DNA of 64,000 nucleotides from Acrasis kona (taxonomy: Eukaryota; Heterolobosea; Eutetramitea; Acrasida; Acrasidae), in NCBI GenBank assembly GCA_026419775.2, contig JAOPGA020000191.1:87966-151965 (forward strand). Reading direction: 5' to 3'. Below are positions 21,516 through 34,586 of this stretch, one piece after another; position 1 is the first letter of the stretch, and each line of letters begins with the position of its first letter. The position numbers were made by a program, and so were the translations under genes. Under the pieces are notes generated by a model. The model saw only the letters and a program-made list of their open reading frames with translations. It had not been told where the DNA came from and searched no databases.

Positions 21516-22016
21516 TTATGAATCATGTTGGTCGTTGATTTGTTTGTAGGTTTGGTATTTCCTGTTGATGACTTGAATGATATCATCGTTCATTGAGTAG
21601 GCATCTTCAACTTCGCTCTGTAATTCTGATATTATTTCCTCTAGTTCTCTCATTTCATTCCTTTCTTTTCTCCACATGAGTGCAATTTCTTGACATCCTC
21701 TTCTTGATTCTTTTAGTTCGCCTAATAGTCTTTTTGCATCGTTCTTGTATTGTATTGTTATTTCGTCATCTCCTTGTTTAATCTCCAAATCGAACTTGTT
21801 TTCTAATTCTTCATCTCTTTTGAGATCATCTTTGAATCTATCGATAAATAATGTTGGCCTCTTTTTTCTGCTTTGTGATTTTTTGTGTGAATTGAATGTG
21901 ATGGGATCAACCATTGGACTTCCAACTGGACTACCCACAGAATTTAAATCCATTCCAACTGGACTAGTTAGTTTGGCATAAACCGTCTGTCCTCTAGGGG
22001 TCCTTATTGGTTCCAT
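21516..22016 (-). CDS. Small coiled-coil protein, 166 aa
   Basis: Single exon. Residues 1-55 are Pro/Ser/Gly-rich and contain TSPVGMDLNSVGSPVGSP, which holds several Ser-Pro or Thr-Pro sites. A basic patch (HKKSQSRKKRP) is followed by a coiled coil from about 62 to the end. The family is not recognised. The Ser-Pro cluster ahead of a coil is common in cell-cycle or cytoskeletal adaptors, but that is only a resemblance. It converges on the kinesin-5 gene with 24 bp between stops. Confidence 0.7.
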   Translation of the reverse strand: MEPIRTPRGQTVYAKLTSPVGMDLNSVGSPVGSPMVDPITFNSHKKSQSRKKRPTLFIDRFKDDLKRDEELENKFDLEIKQGDDEITIQYKNDAKRLLGELKESRRGCQEIALMWRKERNEMRELEEIISELQSEVEDAYSMNDDIIQVINRKYQTYKQINDQHDS

Positions 22017-22252
22017 TTGCTGTTGGTTAGGTTACATAACTAAAACCATACCGGACAAGTTTGAAAACTGACATTTTTTGAAGTCCGCAAAATTTAACAA
22101 GTTCAACTCTCTTTTACGAACTCCATTACGGGAGATGTTATGCACGTCCAATCTTGAAGATGATCTCCCAAGGGTGCAACATAACAAAAAGCATAATAAG
22201 ACCTGGAAAAACTATTGCAAGGCAATACATATTGTTGTGACGATGCAATTGT

Positions 22253-24185
22253 TTATTCTAATTTATCTTCAGACTTTTTATCGATCTTACCTCTTATCGA
22301 ATCAAGCGACCTAAGCAAGCTCCTCTTCGTTTCATTGTTAAAATCATCTTTCAACTCTTTCAACTTGACAGAGAGTTCCTTGTTCCATTTGTCAACTTTT
22401 TCAGCAATTGGCTTTACTTTTGGACTATCTGTCACTCTCCTCAATTTGGTTCTAATCTCCTTCTCAATACCACCATATGATCTCAGCGCTTCTTTACCAT
22501 ATTTTTTATTCATATGAGGCGTCTCAACCAGAGTTATAAAACAATATGAACAGAATTGACACATCACTGCCAGTCCAAACACAATCCAGCTATGAGATAG
22601 AATTGACAGACCGAACAAACCAGCCATACCCAAAACAAGTTCTGGATTGTTAAGGTATCTATAGATGCCAGTGTATTCAAGACTTTTTGGAACATCTTCA
22701 ATGAAGAAGTCACCATAGAACCAACCATAGTCACCCAAAATCGAATATGCAGAGGTACTCTGCCATACGTTCAAAAGAATAAGAATGATACCAGCTAACG
22801 CTTGGGTCAAGTAACTCCAAGTGAAAGTGCCAACAGGTTCAAACAATTTTATACTAGAAATAATAAAAGCAACATAATTCATGGTCAACGAGAAATTGTA
22901 AAGTTTCTTCCAACTTTCAAAGGCTTGCTGCTTGGTTCCACCCTTGGCCTCAAACCTCTTTGTTAAGAAACTCTCATTACTTTGTTTTCTTAACAAAGCA
23001 CCTAAACAAACAGTATGGAACAATCTCCATAGCAACACATGGGCAACGTGATAAATTGCACTGTCCATGTAGAAACTCAACGCACAACTATACACAACAA
23101 CCAAAATCAAAGTAATGTCGCTACTTCTCAAAAGGTCAACATTGAACAAATAAATCATTTCTTTGCTATTTGAGAAATAGCCGGATTGTATCAATTCCAG
23201 GTTCTTGTCTTTATTAAAACTGCTTCCGTACGTTTTTTCGATATGAGGATTTTCGATAAACACCAAAAAGATTAATTGCAACATGTGTGCTGAGAAGGAG
23301 ACGACTAGAACAGTGTTGGAGCGAGTAATTAAAGATAAACCATAATAAAAAGAATAACCAACAGTATACATGGGATGAGGAAACATTTGAAAGATACCAT
23401 CAAAAATGAGTTCCTTGTCAAGAAGGAAGAAGAAATCACCCCAATACCAGGCGTAGTCGCCCAACACCCTGTGTGCGTCTGATTTTGCCCACAAATTAAA
23501 AGCACACAACAAGAAGCCGACAACGTACAAAACAATGTCAAAAACATCTAATCAAAAATTAAATAAAAAAACATCATTTGTCAGTTACCTAAAGATTTTG
23601 GGACTTCAAAATAAGCAACACAAAAAACTAAGTAACATGCCAAGTCATTGCTCAAAACAATGTCTACAATGGAACGATATGCCATCCAAGAGTTGAAGTC
23701 TGGTGGGTAATCGTCCACAGAATATTTTACTCCATTCTTCAAGGACACATTCGACTCAAAGAACTTCTTGTTGGACGGTTTTGAGTTTAGCCAGGAATTA
23801 AAGTATTTTGAAAAACTGTCCCTGACGGATTGTTCCCTGAGAATCAATCCAAGCCCAACATTATAACACAAACGCCAAAAGGCATAACTAATCAAAAAAA
23901 ACTAAACATGTCAGTTATAGTAATAAATTGACAAACCCATTTTGGCATATTTGTGAACAATAATAAGCAGACGTATGTAATCATGATTGAGATCTCTAGT
24001 GCAACGGGTATCTCGGTCCATTTCTTGTAGTTTAATAAAACTTCGATACAATCATATGTTTCTGGTACTTTGAATCCTGATGTTTGTTATTGCTTTGCCG
24101 TTGTTTCTAACTTACTCACATTGTCTTTTGTCACACCAATAGCTTCTATCTCGAACTTGACCTCCTGTTCTTTGATTTCGTTCAT
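22253..24185 (-). CDS. Phosphatidylethanolamine N-methyltransferase, Cho2 type
   Basis: Exons 24185-24116, 24076-23937, 23901-23589 and 23547-22253, with introns of 39, 35 and 41 nt, giving 605 aa. Many membrane helices. The first methyltransferase half has the Cho2 signature DAHRVLGDYAWYWGDFFF and PHPMYTVGYSFYYGLS. A second related half has YSILGDYGWFYGDFF and LNNPELVLG. The protein makes phosphatidylcholine precursors by SAM-dependent methylation of phosphatidylethanolamine in the ER. It is shorter than yeast Cho2 (about 870 aa): the yeast C-terminal soluble extension is replaced by a charged 60-residue tail. Two exons depend on short-intron removal. Confidence 0.9.
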
Positions 24186-24377
24186 TTTATTGTTTGCCCA
24201 GGGCAGCACGTGGCAGTATCTTCTTGATTTGGCAATGTGACATTGATTGAAATTGACCGAAGAACATTAATGAGCGGCGGTGGAATACAAAATGATTTAA
24301 TAAGCTTGCTTACAGATTGATTTGTAGTTAAATATTCTATTTTTTATGATTTTCAAATGGTATAAACCGTGGACGCA

Positions 24378-25523
24378 TCATACAACACTGGTCATATTGT
24401 CTTGTTCTGTCTTCTCTTGCTCCTCGATTACTTTTTGAATTTCATCAAAAGAAGCATTGCTTTTCTTTCTTGCAGTCACAGTTCTTTCTTTTCCGTTGCT
24501 AATTAAAAAATATGACTTGATGTCATCATAGCCAACCCCCAACATTCGTGACATGATTCCAACCAGTTTTTTGCTTCTATAATGCTCTACTTCTTTTGCA
24601 GTCACGATAAGAATTGCTTCTTCAGACAAATATGGTAGGATTTGCAACATTGTTTTAGCTACATTCAGAGGATGTATGTTCATATCACAAACAAGAATAT
24701 CAATAGGACCAAACAATTCAATTTCATGAAAACAATCTTCTATCCTCTTTTTAATGTGGCAGATTAATGGATGAGTCACTTGTAGATCTCCAGGATCAAT
24801 TGACAAAGTAGAAATTTTATTCATTGCTAGATAACTACTCCAGCCGCCTGGTGATGCACCCACATCAAGAGCCTTCATTCCTTCTTTAATTTTAAAACTA
24901 GATTCAATCGCAAAAGTCTCTGCTATTTTGTGGTAAGCCCTACTAATAACATCATCAGGGTCAACACTTGTATCTTTGTCACTAACAAGGATTTCTTTTT
25001 TGACAATTGCATAATGGTATCTTTCATATGCGAATGTGATGCAAATCAAATGGGTAAAATTTTTTGGATCTAAATTAACTTCAGATGGAAGTATGTTGTC
25101 AATAATGTTTTCAGTTAGTTTACGGGGAAACACTTGCAATTTATAAACGTGCGCTGGGTTACATTTTATTAAGGATAGCTCATTGATATCTTTTGTAGAA
25201 TATACACAAGGAGAGATTGAGATTATGGCTCTGTTTATGACAATGTCGTCACGTATAGATGGCACTAAATTCTCCCAATTATCATACCTTATGAAAATTA
25301 AATCATCGTACTTTTGCGTAGGTATTATCAAAATGTCTTTGTATCTGTGCTCTAAGAAGTCTGTAACTCTTTTCTTTTTGTTACCAACTATACGAAGAAT
25401 AATTTGCGGAATCATATGTGCAACGCATAGTCTTGAGTGTTCACCATTAGTTGGTGTGCAATACACACAGGCCCGAGAGTTCAGTTCTCTCCTTCCATTG
25501 GGTAAATGGTCAACCACATTCAT
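24378..25523 (-). CDS. FtsJ/RrmJ-like SAM-dependent methyltransferase
   Basis: Taken from the first in-frame ATG, this gives 381 aa. A Cys/His-rich N-terminal part (RACVYCTPTNGEHSRLC) precedes an unrecognised middle and an FtsJ-type domain from about residue 220. The SAM-binding motif is ALDVGASPGGWSSYL, with a later acidic motif DILVCDMNIHP and a lysine in VTAKEVEHY. FtsJ enzymes methylate the 2'-OH of ribose in RNA; the canonical K-D-K-E set is only partly clear, so the RNA target is open. The frame stays open upstream to 25643 and a short hydrophobic exon may precede it, so the true 5' end is uncertain. Confidence 0.75.
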   Translation of the reverse strand: MNVVDHLPNGRRELNSRACVYCTPTNGEHSRLCVAHMIPQIILRIVGNKKKRVTDFLEHRYKDILIIPTQKYDDLIFIRYDNWENLVPSIRDDIVINRAIISISPCVYSTKDINELSLIKCNPAHVYKLQVFPRKLTENIIDNILPSEVNLDPKNFTHLICITFAYERYHYAIVKKEILVSDKDTSVDPDDVISRAYHKIAETFAIESSFKIKEGMKALDVGASPGGWSSYLAMNKISTLSIDPGDLQVTHPLICHIKKRIEDCFHEIELFGPIDILVCDMNIHPLNVAKTMLQILPYLSEEAILIVTAKEVEHYRSKKLVGIMSRMLGVGYDDIKSYFLISNGKERTVTARKKSNASFDEIQKVIEEQEKTEQDNMTSVV

Positions 25524-26083
25524 TTTACCTTTACAACAGCATGAAATACAATAGTTTCGAAGAACAAGCGCAACAAAAAACTGAACAGTCCTTCCTGGAT
25601 TTGCTCCATTAAGTTTAAAAATAAGAATCTCTGTTGAATCCAATCAAATAATTTATTGCCACCAAGCCCAGAAAATGTTTCAAGCACACCAAAAAAGAAA
25701 AGCACATACATCCACAACTGCTATCAAAAGAAACAAACCAATCCATCGCATCCGCCATAACGACATCAGCCGCTACGGGACTTTCTCCCTCTTCTCGAAA
25801 GTCAAATAAAAGGATTTACGATCCAGGTTTCCTTTGAGAAACCTATGTCGTTGTATAAAACGTTCTCTCGAAGAATCAAGGCAAATTATTTTGAAAAGAA
25901 TTTTTTATTTATGTCCAGTCACCACTTTTATACTTGTACATCAGTTATGTCAAGTAAGTAAAAACTTTCTTGTGATAATTGAAGGAAGCTTGTTCATACT
26001 GCAGCAAATATAATAAACGTTCCGATAAATCAATCTGTTACCGTGAAATTATCTTGATATGATTGACATTTGACAAGTAAAAG
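25524..26083. other. Divergent region, may hold the 5' exon of the methyltransferase
   Basis: On the minus strand, open frames from 25523 to 25717 encode hydrophobic sequence (MYVLFFFGVLETFSG). They could join the methyltransferase through a 32-nt GTGGCA...CAACAG intron, in frame, but the donor is poor. From 25790 to 26083 only the DOCK gene's upstream region is seen, with no further gene. Confidence 0.4.
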
Positions 26084-29000
26084 ATGTCCACTGTGTGGCG
26101 AGAAGTCAACAAGTCAGGCACTGTAATCTTTTCAAGATCTTCAGAAGGACCTTATGAAATCGCACTGAATAAGGGAGATAAGATCAAAATCAAAGGTGAG
26201 AGCTCTGGTTGGCTCAAGGTTCAGGTATGTTTGATATGAGTTTGTAACTTACACTATCAAGTATCAAGAAAAAGACAACTATGGGAGGGGAATGAAGGAG
26301 CAGAGAGGTCTGTTCCCTGCCAATTACGTATCCGTGAATGGCGAGGAAGTTAAATTTGAAAAGCAAGACAGACATAAATATGAAACTGTACAATTTATTA
26401 TTTACATTGACTTACTTTTGAAGGTTAGAAAAAACCTCACTCCAGAAGAGGCTTTAAATAATGTAAATGACGTGCTGGCAAAGGAAATCATTCAGGTTTT
26501 GCATGAATGGGGAAGTGAGGTAATCAAACTCCGTTCCGATAAAAGGAAACGTGACTACATGGAGGTCAAAAAGCAGATGGCCACATTAGTCGGTCTCAGA
26601 AAGACAATTATTGATCAACGGTTCAAGGACACTGACGTTAGTTACGCTACTGTGTAATTTGTAACACAATTAGAAAAAAACAAAAGATGAGGTGGCCGAA
26701 AAGGTGATAAAAGTGATAGAAGAGGGATCTCGTCAACTTAATTTGGATCTTATTGTACGTGTTGCTAGTGGACCAGAGAAGGGACAACGTGCACATGAAC
26801 ACAACACAGCAGTGGTTGATCTATTCAGACAATATCAGGCTGTGCAACAATCAGAGGAAGGAGTTCGTAGAAAGCGCAAAATCAAAGAGGATCTAAAGGC
26901 CTTAAGTGATAGCAAACTATCAGAGGAGGAGACAGAGACAAAAAGAACTGAACTCTTGTCGCGTATGATCAAGGGATACGATCCACAGAACAAACTACAA
27001 CAGGTCAGAGAATTATATGATCTCCCTGACGTTGACGTGCACTTCCTTCTTGATGTGAAGGCATGTTTATTCACTGTAAGTTTGCTCTGCACATGTTATA
27101 ATCATCAAATCCATAGGTCGGTGAGAGTGTGGAAGTGTTCTTCTTCTTGTATAACAACACAACAAAAACAGCAATTACTGAAGAGTTTAGCGTTGACTTG
27201 ACTCTTTTGGGTATGCCGACCGACCCAAGGCTCATTTCAAACATTAAAACATTGTTCACGAATGTCACCGAGAAAAACTATTTGGCCGATCTCTACTTGG
27301 TTGTTAGAATTTATCGCAAGGGGAAGATGTTAATGAACAATTTGGACACACCTCCAAGCATGACTGACATTAGAAATCAACAAATGAACCTTCCAAAAGA
27401 CAGTGTTATTGATGTTGAGGAAGAGCCTTACTATAGAAGACCTTTTGGATGCTGCGTCCTTCCGTTGACACCACAAGTATGTGTTTCAACTTTTTAATGT
27501 AACTAACTCTTCGATAGGTGATTAGCGAAAAATTAATGGAAGGCAAGGAGTACTGTCCAGGAAATTGTTCCGTTTTCTATTCAAAGGATGAAAGTTTATT
27601 CCCAGTCCTACATCAAATCATTATCGGCGGGAGTGGTAATTATGAAAAGTTACCCACATCAAGAGCCATTGGTATCGCTTTGGGTGTTACCATGTTCCAG
27701 AAACCACTTGAACAAGTACTTGAAGAAAACCAAGTTTGTTACATTTTTGTTTCCTACGTCTTACCTTTTAGGATATTTTGGATCTAAATAAAACAGTGTG
27801 CAAGACAAGCATGTTGGAGTTTGGAGAAATCGTATCACCAGGAGAGAAGAGGAGCGATTTGTACGTTGAAGTTTGTAACGGATCATTTGTGTCCGACAGC
27901 AGGACTGTCAAGATTACTGCTAAGGTGATCACTAGTACGTCTGCAAACAATGTATGTCAAACTTTGTAATCAAAGTCTAACAAATATAGAAGTGCATACA
28001 CAGGTCAACTGGATTGTATAAGGAAGCTGACGTTTACTATCATTCAAGCATATACTGCAACAACAACAATCCGACCTATGGTGAGATGTTCTGCATCAGG
28101 TTGCCGCCCGATCAACTCGAGGACGCCACCATAGTTTTCACATTCAGCACAGAAAACAAGAAGAAGAAAATGGAAAAGTTCGCAGTCGCATTCTTCCCAG
28201 TCAAGGATCACCAATCAGGAGTCATCAAACAAAGCGATCAAAAGATCACACTCGAATTATGGAAATACATTAAAGAATTGGACAAGAATATTGAGAATTA
28301 TGCCGTTGGAACAATCACAAAATTACAACCCATTAAGGACAGCATGACCATCAGCTTAAAATTAGTCAGCACCCAAACCACACAAGAACCACATTTGAAC
28401 AATCTAATCAAGTGGGAAAGCACAAAGACTCCATTACAAACCATTCTCTACGAGTTCACGTTCGTAAGCATGCCATTAATCGCTCAATACAGCGCTCTGG
28501 TATTCAACTCTTTATTCGACATGATTTCCAAAAAGGAAGATCCATTAATCTTCAACACCTTTCTTCACATTGTGGACATGTTGAGCAAGAAACAATTTTC
28601 AAACTACAGAATAGTCATTGACGACTATATCGATAATTATTTCCAACACAGCGAAGAAAACATTCATCGGTTCTTGATGAGGTACGTTGACACCATGTGA
28701 GTGGTTACTAATCCATTTTTAGACATTTAACGTCAAGCCTAGAACACGAAAAGAACAGCGGAAAAGAAGTATCACAATCGCTCAAAGCCTTTCACTACAT
28801 GTTCAAGTTCATCATCGTCAGTCGCATGTACTGCGTAGGAGCCGGGCGTCAAGTCATCACCACTCAAGAATTCGTTCAACAATGCATGGACATTTTCGAC
28901 AGATTAAACAAGGTCATGGCCGTCGACAGCACCACATTAGTAGCCGCTCAAGATCTGACGCTCAAATTAATTCCACACTTGTTCGAAACCATCGCCGACA

Positions 29001-31585
29001 TTTTCCCGTTCGGAAACGATCAAAATCTCGGAATCATCGCAAGCAACTTTATACAAGCCATTCCAGACACTGGTCGCAAAAACACCATCGAAGGTAAATT
29101 ATTCACGTTACATGCCATGGCACATGGATCTCTACTGGAAGATGAGACCCGAAGAGAAATCATACTTCCCATGATGATCGATCAAATCAAAAAACACATT
29201 CATCGAAGCAGCACCGAGCGTCGCATTTGCATCAGGACCGTCGCATCCCTATTGGCCACTTTACAACGAAGAATGGTCACGAAACAAGAATCCAACATTA
29301 ATTTGGAAATGGTCTTTTCGCTGATGGACCACCTATGTAAGGCCTACGACGATCTATTGGACGAAAAGGCACAAGTCATGTCGAAAATCACCAGAGCGAT
29401 CAGCAACGAAAATGAAGTTTTTGCATTAAATGAAGAATTGAAGAAAATCAGCGAAGTGACCATGGAGCTATTCAGCAGCGTGTTGGTTCTCTTCATGAAT
29501 ACCGACGACGATTCCTTCGCCAATCACATGCGACGATCCGAATCAAACATTTTAACAATGTTGGATCTGATGATGCACATGATCCAACACAATCCCATTC
29601 CCGAATATTGGATCCAATACAACGTGCTCGGCTACAATGTGATTTTCGACATGATCCAATTCATTTGTAATTTTTGCAAATTGAAACATTCGGATCAACA
29701 ATTCGACAGAGCAGCATGGGAACACTTTTTCAACGTTTGCATCACTTTTGCGAAATGCGATCGATTGCAATTAGAAAAATTCTCGTTATCCAAACAATCC
29801 AAATTAACGACGCATGGAGATTTGCGCGCCAAGGTGACCAAATTACTGAGAGATGCATGGGAAGCCCTTTCGCATCAACACCAATTCCAATTCGTTCCTC
29901 AATTCGTAGATCCCACGTTACGCCTGGCAGCAACCATTCCACAACAACAAGTTTACGTCAACATGTTAAATGTTTATTGTTCGCTCGTGGAGACCGAATT
30001 CAAACACACTGGTTCCTTGCGTCAATGTCAAGGATTGACCGCCTTCATACTCGACGAATACATTGCTTCGGATGCGCTCGACGACAAATTAAAGGATTAT
30101 TTGGTGACCGTGTTATCGGAACGTTTCGATCGCGATCCGTTGATGACCAGTCACGGAAATAAATTTTTGAGCGAAACCAAAATCTTGATCGATTTGATCG
30201 GCGCTGTGAAACGCTACAACGATGCCCAAGAGGACCAAAAAACATCTGCGCTGCTCAAGGTGATGCAATACGTATTCAATGCCGATCAACAAGAAATCTT
30301 CATCAAGTACCTGATCAAATTATCGAACGTACATGCCACCAATTGCAATTACATCGAGGCCGGATTGACGTTGATGTTATATGCCGATAAATTAGATTGG
30401 AACGGAAATCGCGAATTGCCCCATTTGAATCAGGCGTTCGTCAAGCAGGACGAACAGACTCGTAAAGAAGAATTGGTGCTGCAGGCAATCGATCACTTTG
30501 ATAAGGGAAAGGATTGGGAACGAGCCAACGGCTTGATTCAACAATTGGTGAATCGCTACATTACTCAAACTGGCGAGTACAAAAAATTAGCTCAAATCAT
30601 GAGGCGCCAAGGCGACTTTTACGATAAGATCATGGATACGAAACGATTCTACGCTAGTTATTTTTACGTGGCGTACTATGGAAAGGGATTCGACGATCTC
30701 ACTCTTCGCAACAATCAATACATTTACAGAGGAAACGAAGCGGAGAGATTGATGGATTTCGTGGAACGAATCATGAAGAGATTTCCGAACGCCGAAATGT
30801 TGAAACCATTGGTGCCGGTCAGCGACGAAGTGTTGAATGGCGACGGTCAGTACATTCAGCTCATCACCGTTTATCCGGTGGATCAAGACGAAGTGATTCG
30901 AAGGACTGTTCCGAAGGCGAGAAACGAAAAGGTAAGCATGAATATATATAGTTATGCGGGTGCGAACGACGTCAGCGTGTTTCATTACAGCAGGACGTTC
31001 CGCATGCACCCGAAAGATAAGGAAATGAACGAAATAAGCGACCTGTACACGACGTTGACCTTGTTATATGTTGGAAATCAACATTTGGAAAATGTGAAAA
31101 ATCAAGATGACGATTTTTTGGCGGGTAATTCGTTCCCGACGATCGTGAGGAGGAAAAAGATTTTGAAGAGTTTGGAAATTACATTGAGTCCCATTCAGAA
31201 TGCGGTCAAGAATATAGAAGATAAGAACACGGAGTTGATGGAGCTGGTGATTAGTCATAACGTGGATGCAAAGAAGGATACCAACAAGTTGAGCATGCAA
31301 TTGAACGGAACGATTGATGCTGCGGTGATGGGTGGCGTCGGAAAGTATTTGAATGCCTTCTTTACGGATCAGTACGTTACGACGAATCCTGGAGATTTGC
31401 CGGAGCTGCAGAGGTTGCAGAGGGCGTTGGCGCAGCAGTTGGTGGTGTTGGAGAAGGGTTTGGATATGTATGATCAGTATGGAACTACTGCCACCAAGAA
31501 GCATTGTGAACATTTGCAGAGCATGTTTAGAGGGTTGCAGAAGCAATTGGCGGAACCAATCAGTAGAAGTTTTGAAATAAAGTGA
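26084..31585 (+). CDS. DOCK-family Rho GTPase exchange factor
   Basis: Eight exons (26084-26224, 26262-26636, 26674-27075, 27117-27476, 27518-27733, 27772-27951, 27990-28681, 28723-31585), with introns of 37, 37, 41, 41, 38, 38 and 41 nt, giving 1742 aa. An N-terminal SH3 domain (about 1-75: GWLKVQ, GLFPANYV) as in Dock180-type proteins is followed by helical repeats, a DHR1/C2 lipid-binding domain (about 440-640), a long helical region and a C-terminal DHR2 exchange domain (about 1320-1742). DHR2 keeps the nucleotide-sensor valine region DAAVMGGVGKY. These proteins load Rac-type GTPases with GTP, usually with an ELMO partner, to drive actin-based movement and uptake. The large last exon is intronless. 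Confidence 0.93.
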
Positions 31586-31603
31586 TTGTTTTTATTACAA
31601 AAA

Positions 31604-32594
31604 ATGAAGTATGTTTTTTTGGATTGTGACCCAGGACATGATGATGCGATGGCCATTATATTAGCGGGTCATCATCCTGACCTTCACCTGTTGGGCGTTT
31701 CGACGGCATGTGGAAACCAAACGGTAGATAAGACAACAATCAATGCGTTAAAGATTTTATCTGTTAGTGGATTGGAACACGTTGAAGTCGTCAAGGGACA
31801 AGCCGCTCCTTTAATGAGACCTCCAAAACCGTACTTTTGTTCATGCAATTAACATTTAACCTTGTAGATGTCCTGAAATACACGGAACATCCGGTCTTGA
31901 TGGGACGACATTTCCAGTTTTGACTAAAAAACCAATTCAAGGTAAAAAGGCCATCGTGTACATGAATGAAGTCATATCACAACAGACTGAACCAGTACAT
32001 TTAATCTGCACGGGTCAATTAACCAATGCAGCGCTCCTGCTTACTGTTTATCCCGAAATCAAGGAGAAATTAGCACAAATTGTTTTCATGGGTGGTGGAG
32101 TTGGAGTGGGAAATACAAGTCCAGCAGCAGAGTTCAACATTGAATGTGACCCTGAGGCGGCAAAGATTGTTTTGGAGTCTGGAGTTCAAATAGTCATGGT
32201 TCCATTAGAAGTAACGCACACAGCATTATGTACACCAACAATTATAGAAAGGTTACATTCCCTAAACACATCATTTAGTTCTCTCATAGTTGACCTTTTA
32301 ATGTTTTTCCAAGATGCTTATAAAAAAGTATTCCGATTCCAACATCCTCCTCTACACGATCCGTGTGCTGTGTTGTATGTAGCGAGACCTGATTTGTTTA
32401 AAACTGAATTGATGCGTGTGGACATTGACACCGAGTCGAGGTTATGTGCAGGTAGAACTGTTTGTGACATTTACCATATGAGCACCTTGGTGAAGAACGT
32501 TCATGTTGCACTTCATATGAATGTCGATGAGTTTTGGAATCAAATGATACAGGCTGTGCAAAAAGCCGACACCCTTAGTTCTATGAATAAATAA
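31604..32594 (+). CDS. Inosine-uridine preferring nucleoside hydrolase
   Basis: Exons 31604-31830 and 31868-32594 with a 37-nt intron, giving 317 aa. The calcium-binding start DCDPGHDDAMA, the EIHGTSGLDG motif (restored across the intron), the NIECDPEAA motif and the late HDPCAV are all intact. The enzyme cleaves ribonucleosides into base and ribose in the cytosol, and protists use it for purine and pyrimidine salvage. The start ATG is only 18 bp after the DOCK stop. Confidence 0.94.
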
Positions 32595-32621
32595 ATTGAA
32601 TTACAATACTAATTTTAGATT

Positions 32622-34535
32622 TTATTTGTCGTTGTTCGTGACAATGTTTGAATTTAGAAGATCTTGGAGCTCTCTTCTCCTCAGTACACGAGGAATTTTT
32701 AATTGTGCAGGATGTGCGCCAAGACTAATCATTAGATCTCTCATTTTCAAGAAGGTACCTGGCCTCACAACCTTTATATCTGCACGTTTCATACGTCCCG
32801 TACGAACGACGTCTGCATAAATGGGATTCATGCTACACAGTTCAGATTCAAGCTTGTTCTTGTCTAATTTAACTTGAGGATCCTCAACTTCAACATAAAC
32901 AACATATTGATCCGAACTATCAATATCAGAAACAGTATAGTCCAACACTTTGGTGTTCCAGGCCTTACTTGCATTCTCCAATGCTAATTGAAAAGACTTT
33001 TCGTTAGTTCGTTCTCCAACTTTATTCAAGAACATTCCTCTCCTGTACATGACCTGTATGATTGGTGCTTGTCCCTTGTAACCATGAAATTTAACAACAT
33101 CACCAAGCCTGTACCTATACAAACCACTCCAATTAGTGATAACCAATTCATATTCAGCACCACTTTCTAATTGATTTGCCAACAAAGTTTTATGATTTGT
33201 AGAGTCAGATTGAGAGACCGGAAGGAATTCAAAAAACATTGCTCTGGGCAACAACACATATTTTTTTTCAAAAACATTGTAATTAACTCCCATCAAACCC
33301 TCTGTGGCGGCATAGAATGGAGAATAAATTGGAACATCATCACGGGAAATGAATTTTTCTTTAAATTGTTTACCATAAAATTCAAAATCACCAGTATCGG
33401 TGGCTATCACAACATTTAAATTCGGAAACAAAACTTTCAATAAACTTTGTTCGCCAGGTTTATACTGACTCATTACATTTCTAATTTCTTGCGCACGCTC
33501 AGGATCTCTTTCTAAAAATTGATTAAAGCGACCTTTTTCCAGTACAGAATCTACGAGGGGTGGGACGACTCCTGATTCAATCATTTCAGCATATTCTTTC
33601 CAATTCTTTTCAATGACATCACAAAAGTTATGAATGACGCTGATAAAGTTTGACTCAATGGATCCCAAGTTCCGATCTCTGATGGCGAACAGACCGTGAA
33701 GGTAAAGTAAATCATTTGGATTATCTGTTTTTGATTTCAACAACCAGCCTATCATTGCTGTGTGAGCGCTGTTTTTTTAAAAAAATGAAATTACTTGGAG
33801 AGGAGTAGGATGTGTCGAGAACAGAGTCGCTCATGTCACTCGGAACGCTCGAGTTGCATCCAACCTTGGTTCCTGAATCAGTGTACTCCCATGTGGGCTC
33901 GAACATGATTTTACATGATTTTTGGAAAGATTTTGATAGTGGTAAATCTTTGTAAAGGGTACTGAGTGCAGGTGGAATGCTTGACAAAAATGTAAATTTC
34001 AACTTGCTGGTGACGGGTATCAAATTTTTTCTTCCTGTAGAAGTTCCACTTGTTTGCCCTAGTTGTAGGACGGGTGACTAAGAAAATTAGATGAATACAA
34101 ATTTATAATGAACTGTACCACTGTGAGTACATTTCCTGTCCCCTGCTTGATCAATTCAATGTACTTGTCGTAGTCAGAGTACTCTGTAAGGGGCAATTTA
34201 CGAAACTCTTCTAGGGTCTTAATTGATTCGAATGAGTGATCCTTGCCATAGATTGTATCTTTGTTTTCATCCACCCACTGGAGAAAGACAAGTTCCTGTA
34301 TTTTATCGAAACTTTCCGCCTCCTTATTAAACTTTTCTAGTGCCTTTTCCCCTATAGAGTCAATGACTTGCTCTGCAGCCCATTGCGACACTTTTGTTGA
34401 TAGGGTGTGTGACACTGAACAACGATCTTTGCATTTTTGATTAAAGTTGTAATACGAACGACATGCCATCCCCACTGCTATTGTAGTACCAACTGCAACA
34501 CCTACTGCACCAACTCGAAGCGAATACCTCAACAT
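32622..34535 (-). CDS. GH3-family acyl-adenylating protein with membrane anchor
   Basis: Exons 34535-34119, 34077-33795 and 33757-32622, with introns of 41 and 37 nt, giving 611 aa. A membrane helix at residues 5-25 is followed by the GH3 fold: ATP motif TSGTSTGRKN (near 150), a YAATEGLMG adenylation motif, and RLGDVVKFHGYKGQAP. Plant GH3 enzymes join jasmonate or auxin to amino acids; animals have the related GHDC of unknown role. In this protist the acid and amine are unknown. The 37-nt second intron needs the CACACAG acceptor; an earlier CAG breaks the frame. Its stop is 27 bp from the convergent nucleoside hydrolase. Confidence 0.9.
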
Positions 34536-34586
34536 GACGGCAAAATAATTTTAAAATAACAACGCTCTTTACAACATTATATTACA

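Noticed and set aside
29674-30162. 162-codon plus-strand frame inside DOCK
   Set aside because: A frame-shifted shadow of the large DOCK exon, rich in Arg/Ile as expected from codon shift.
30930-30990. GTAAGC near the end of DOCK as a possible donor
   Set aside because: The only close acceptor would give a 20-nt intron, and the read-through residues NDVSVFHYSR fit the DHR2 domain.
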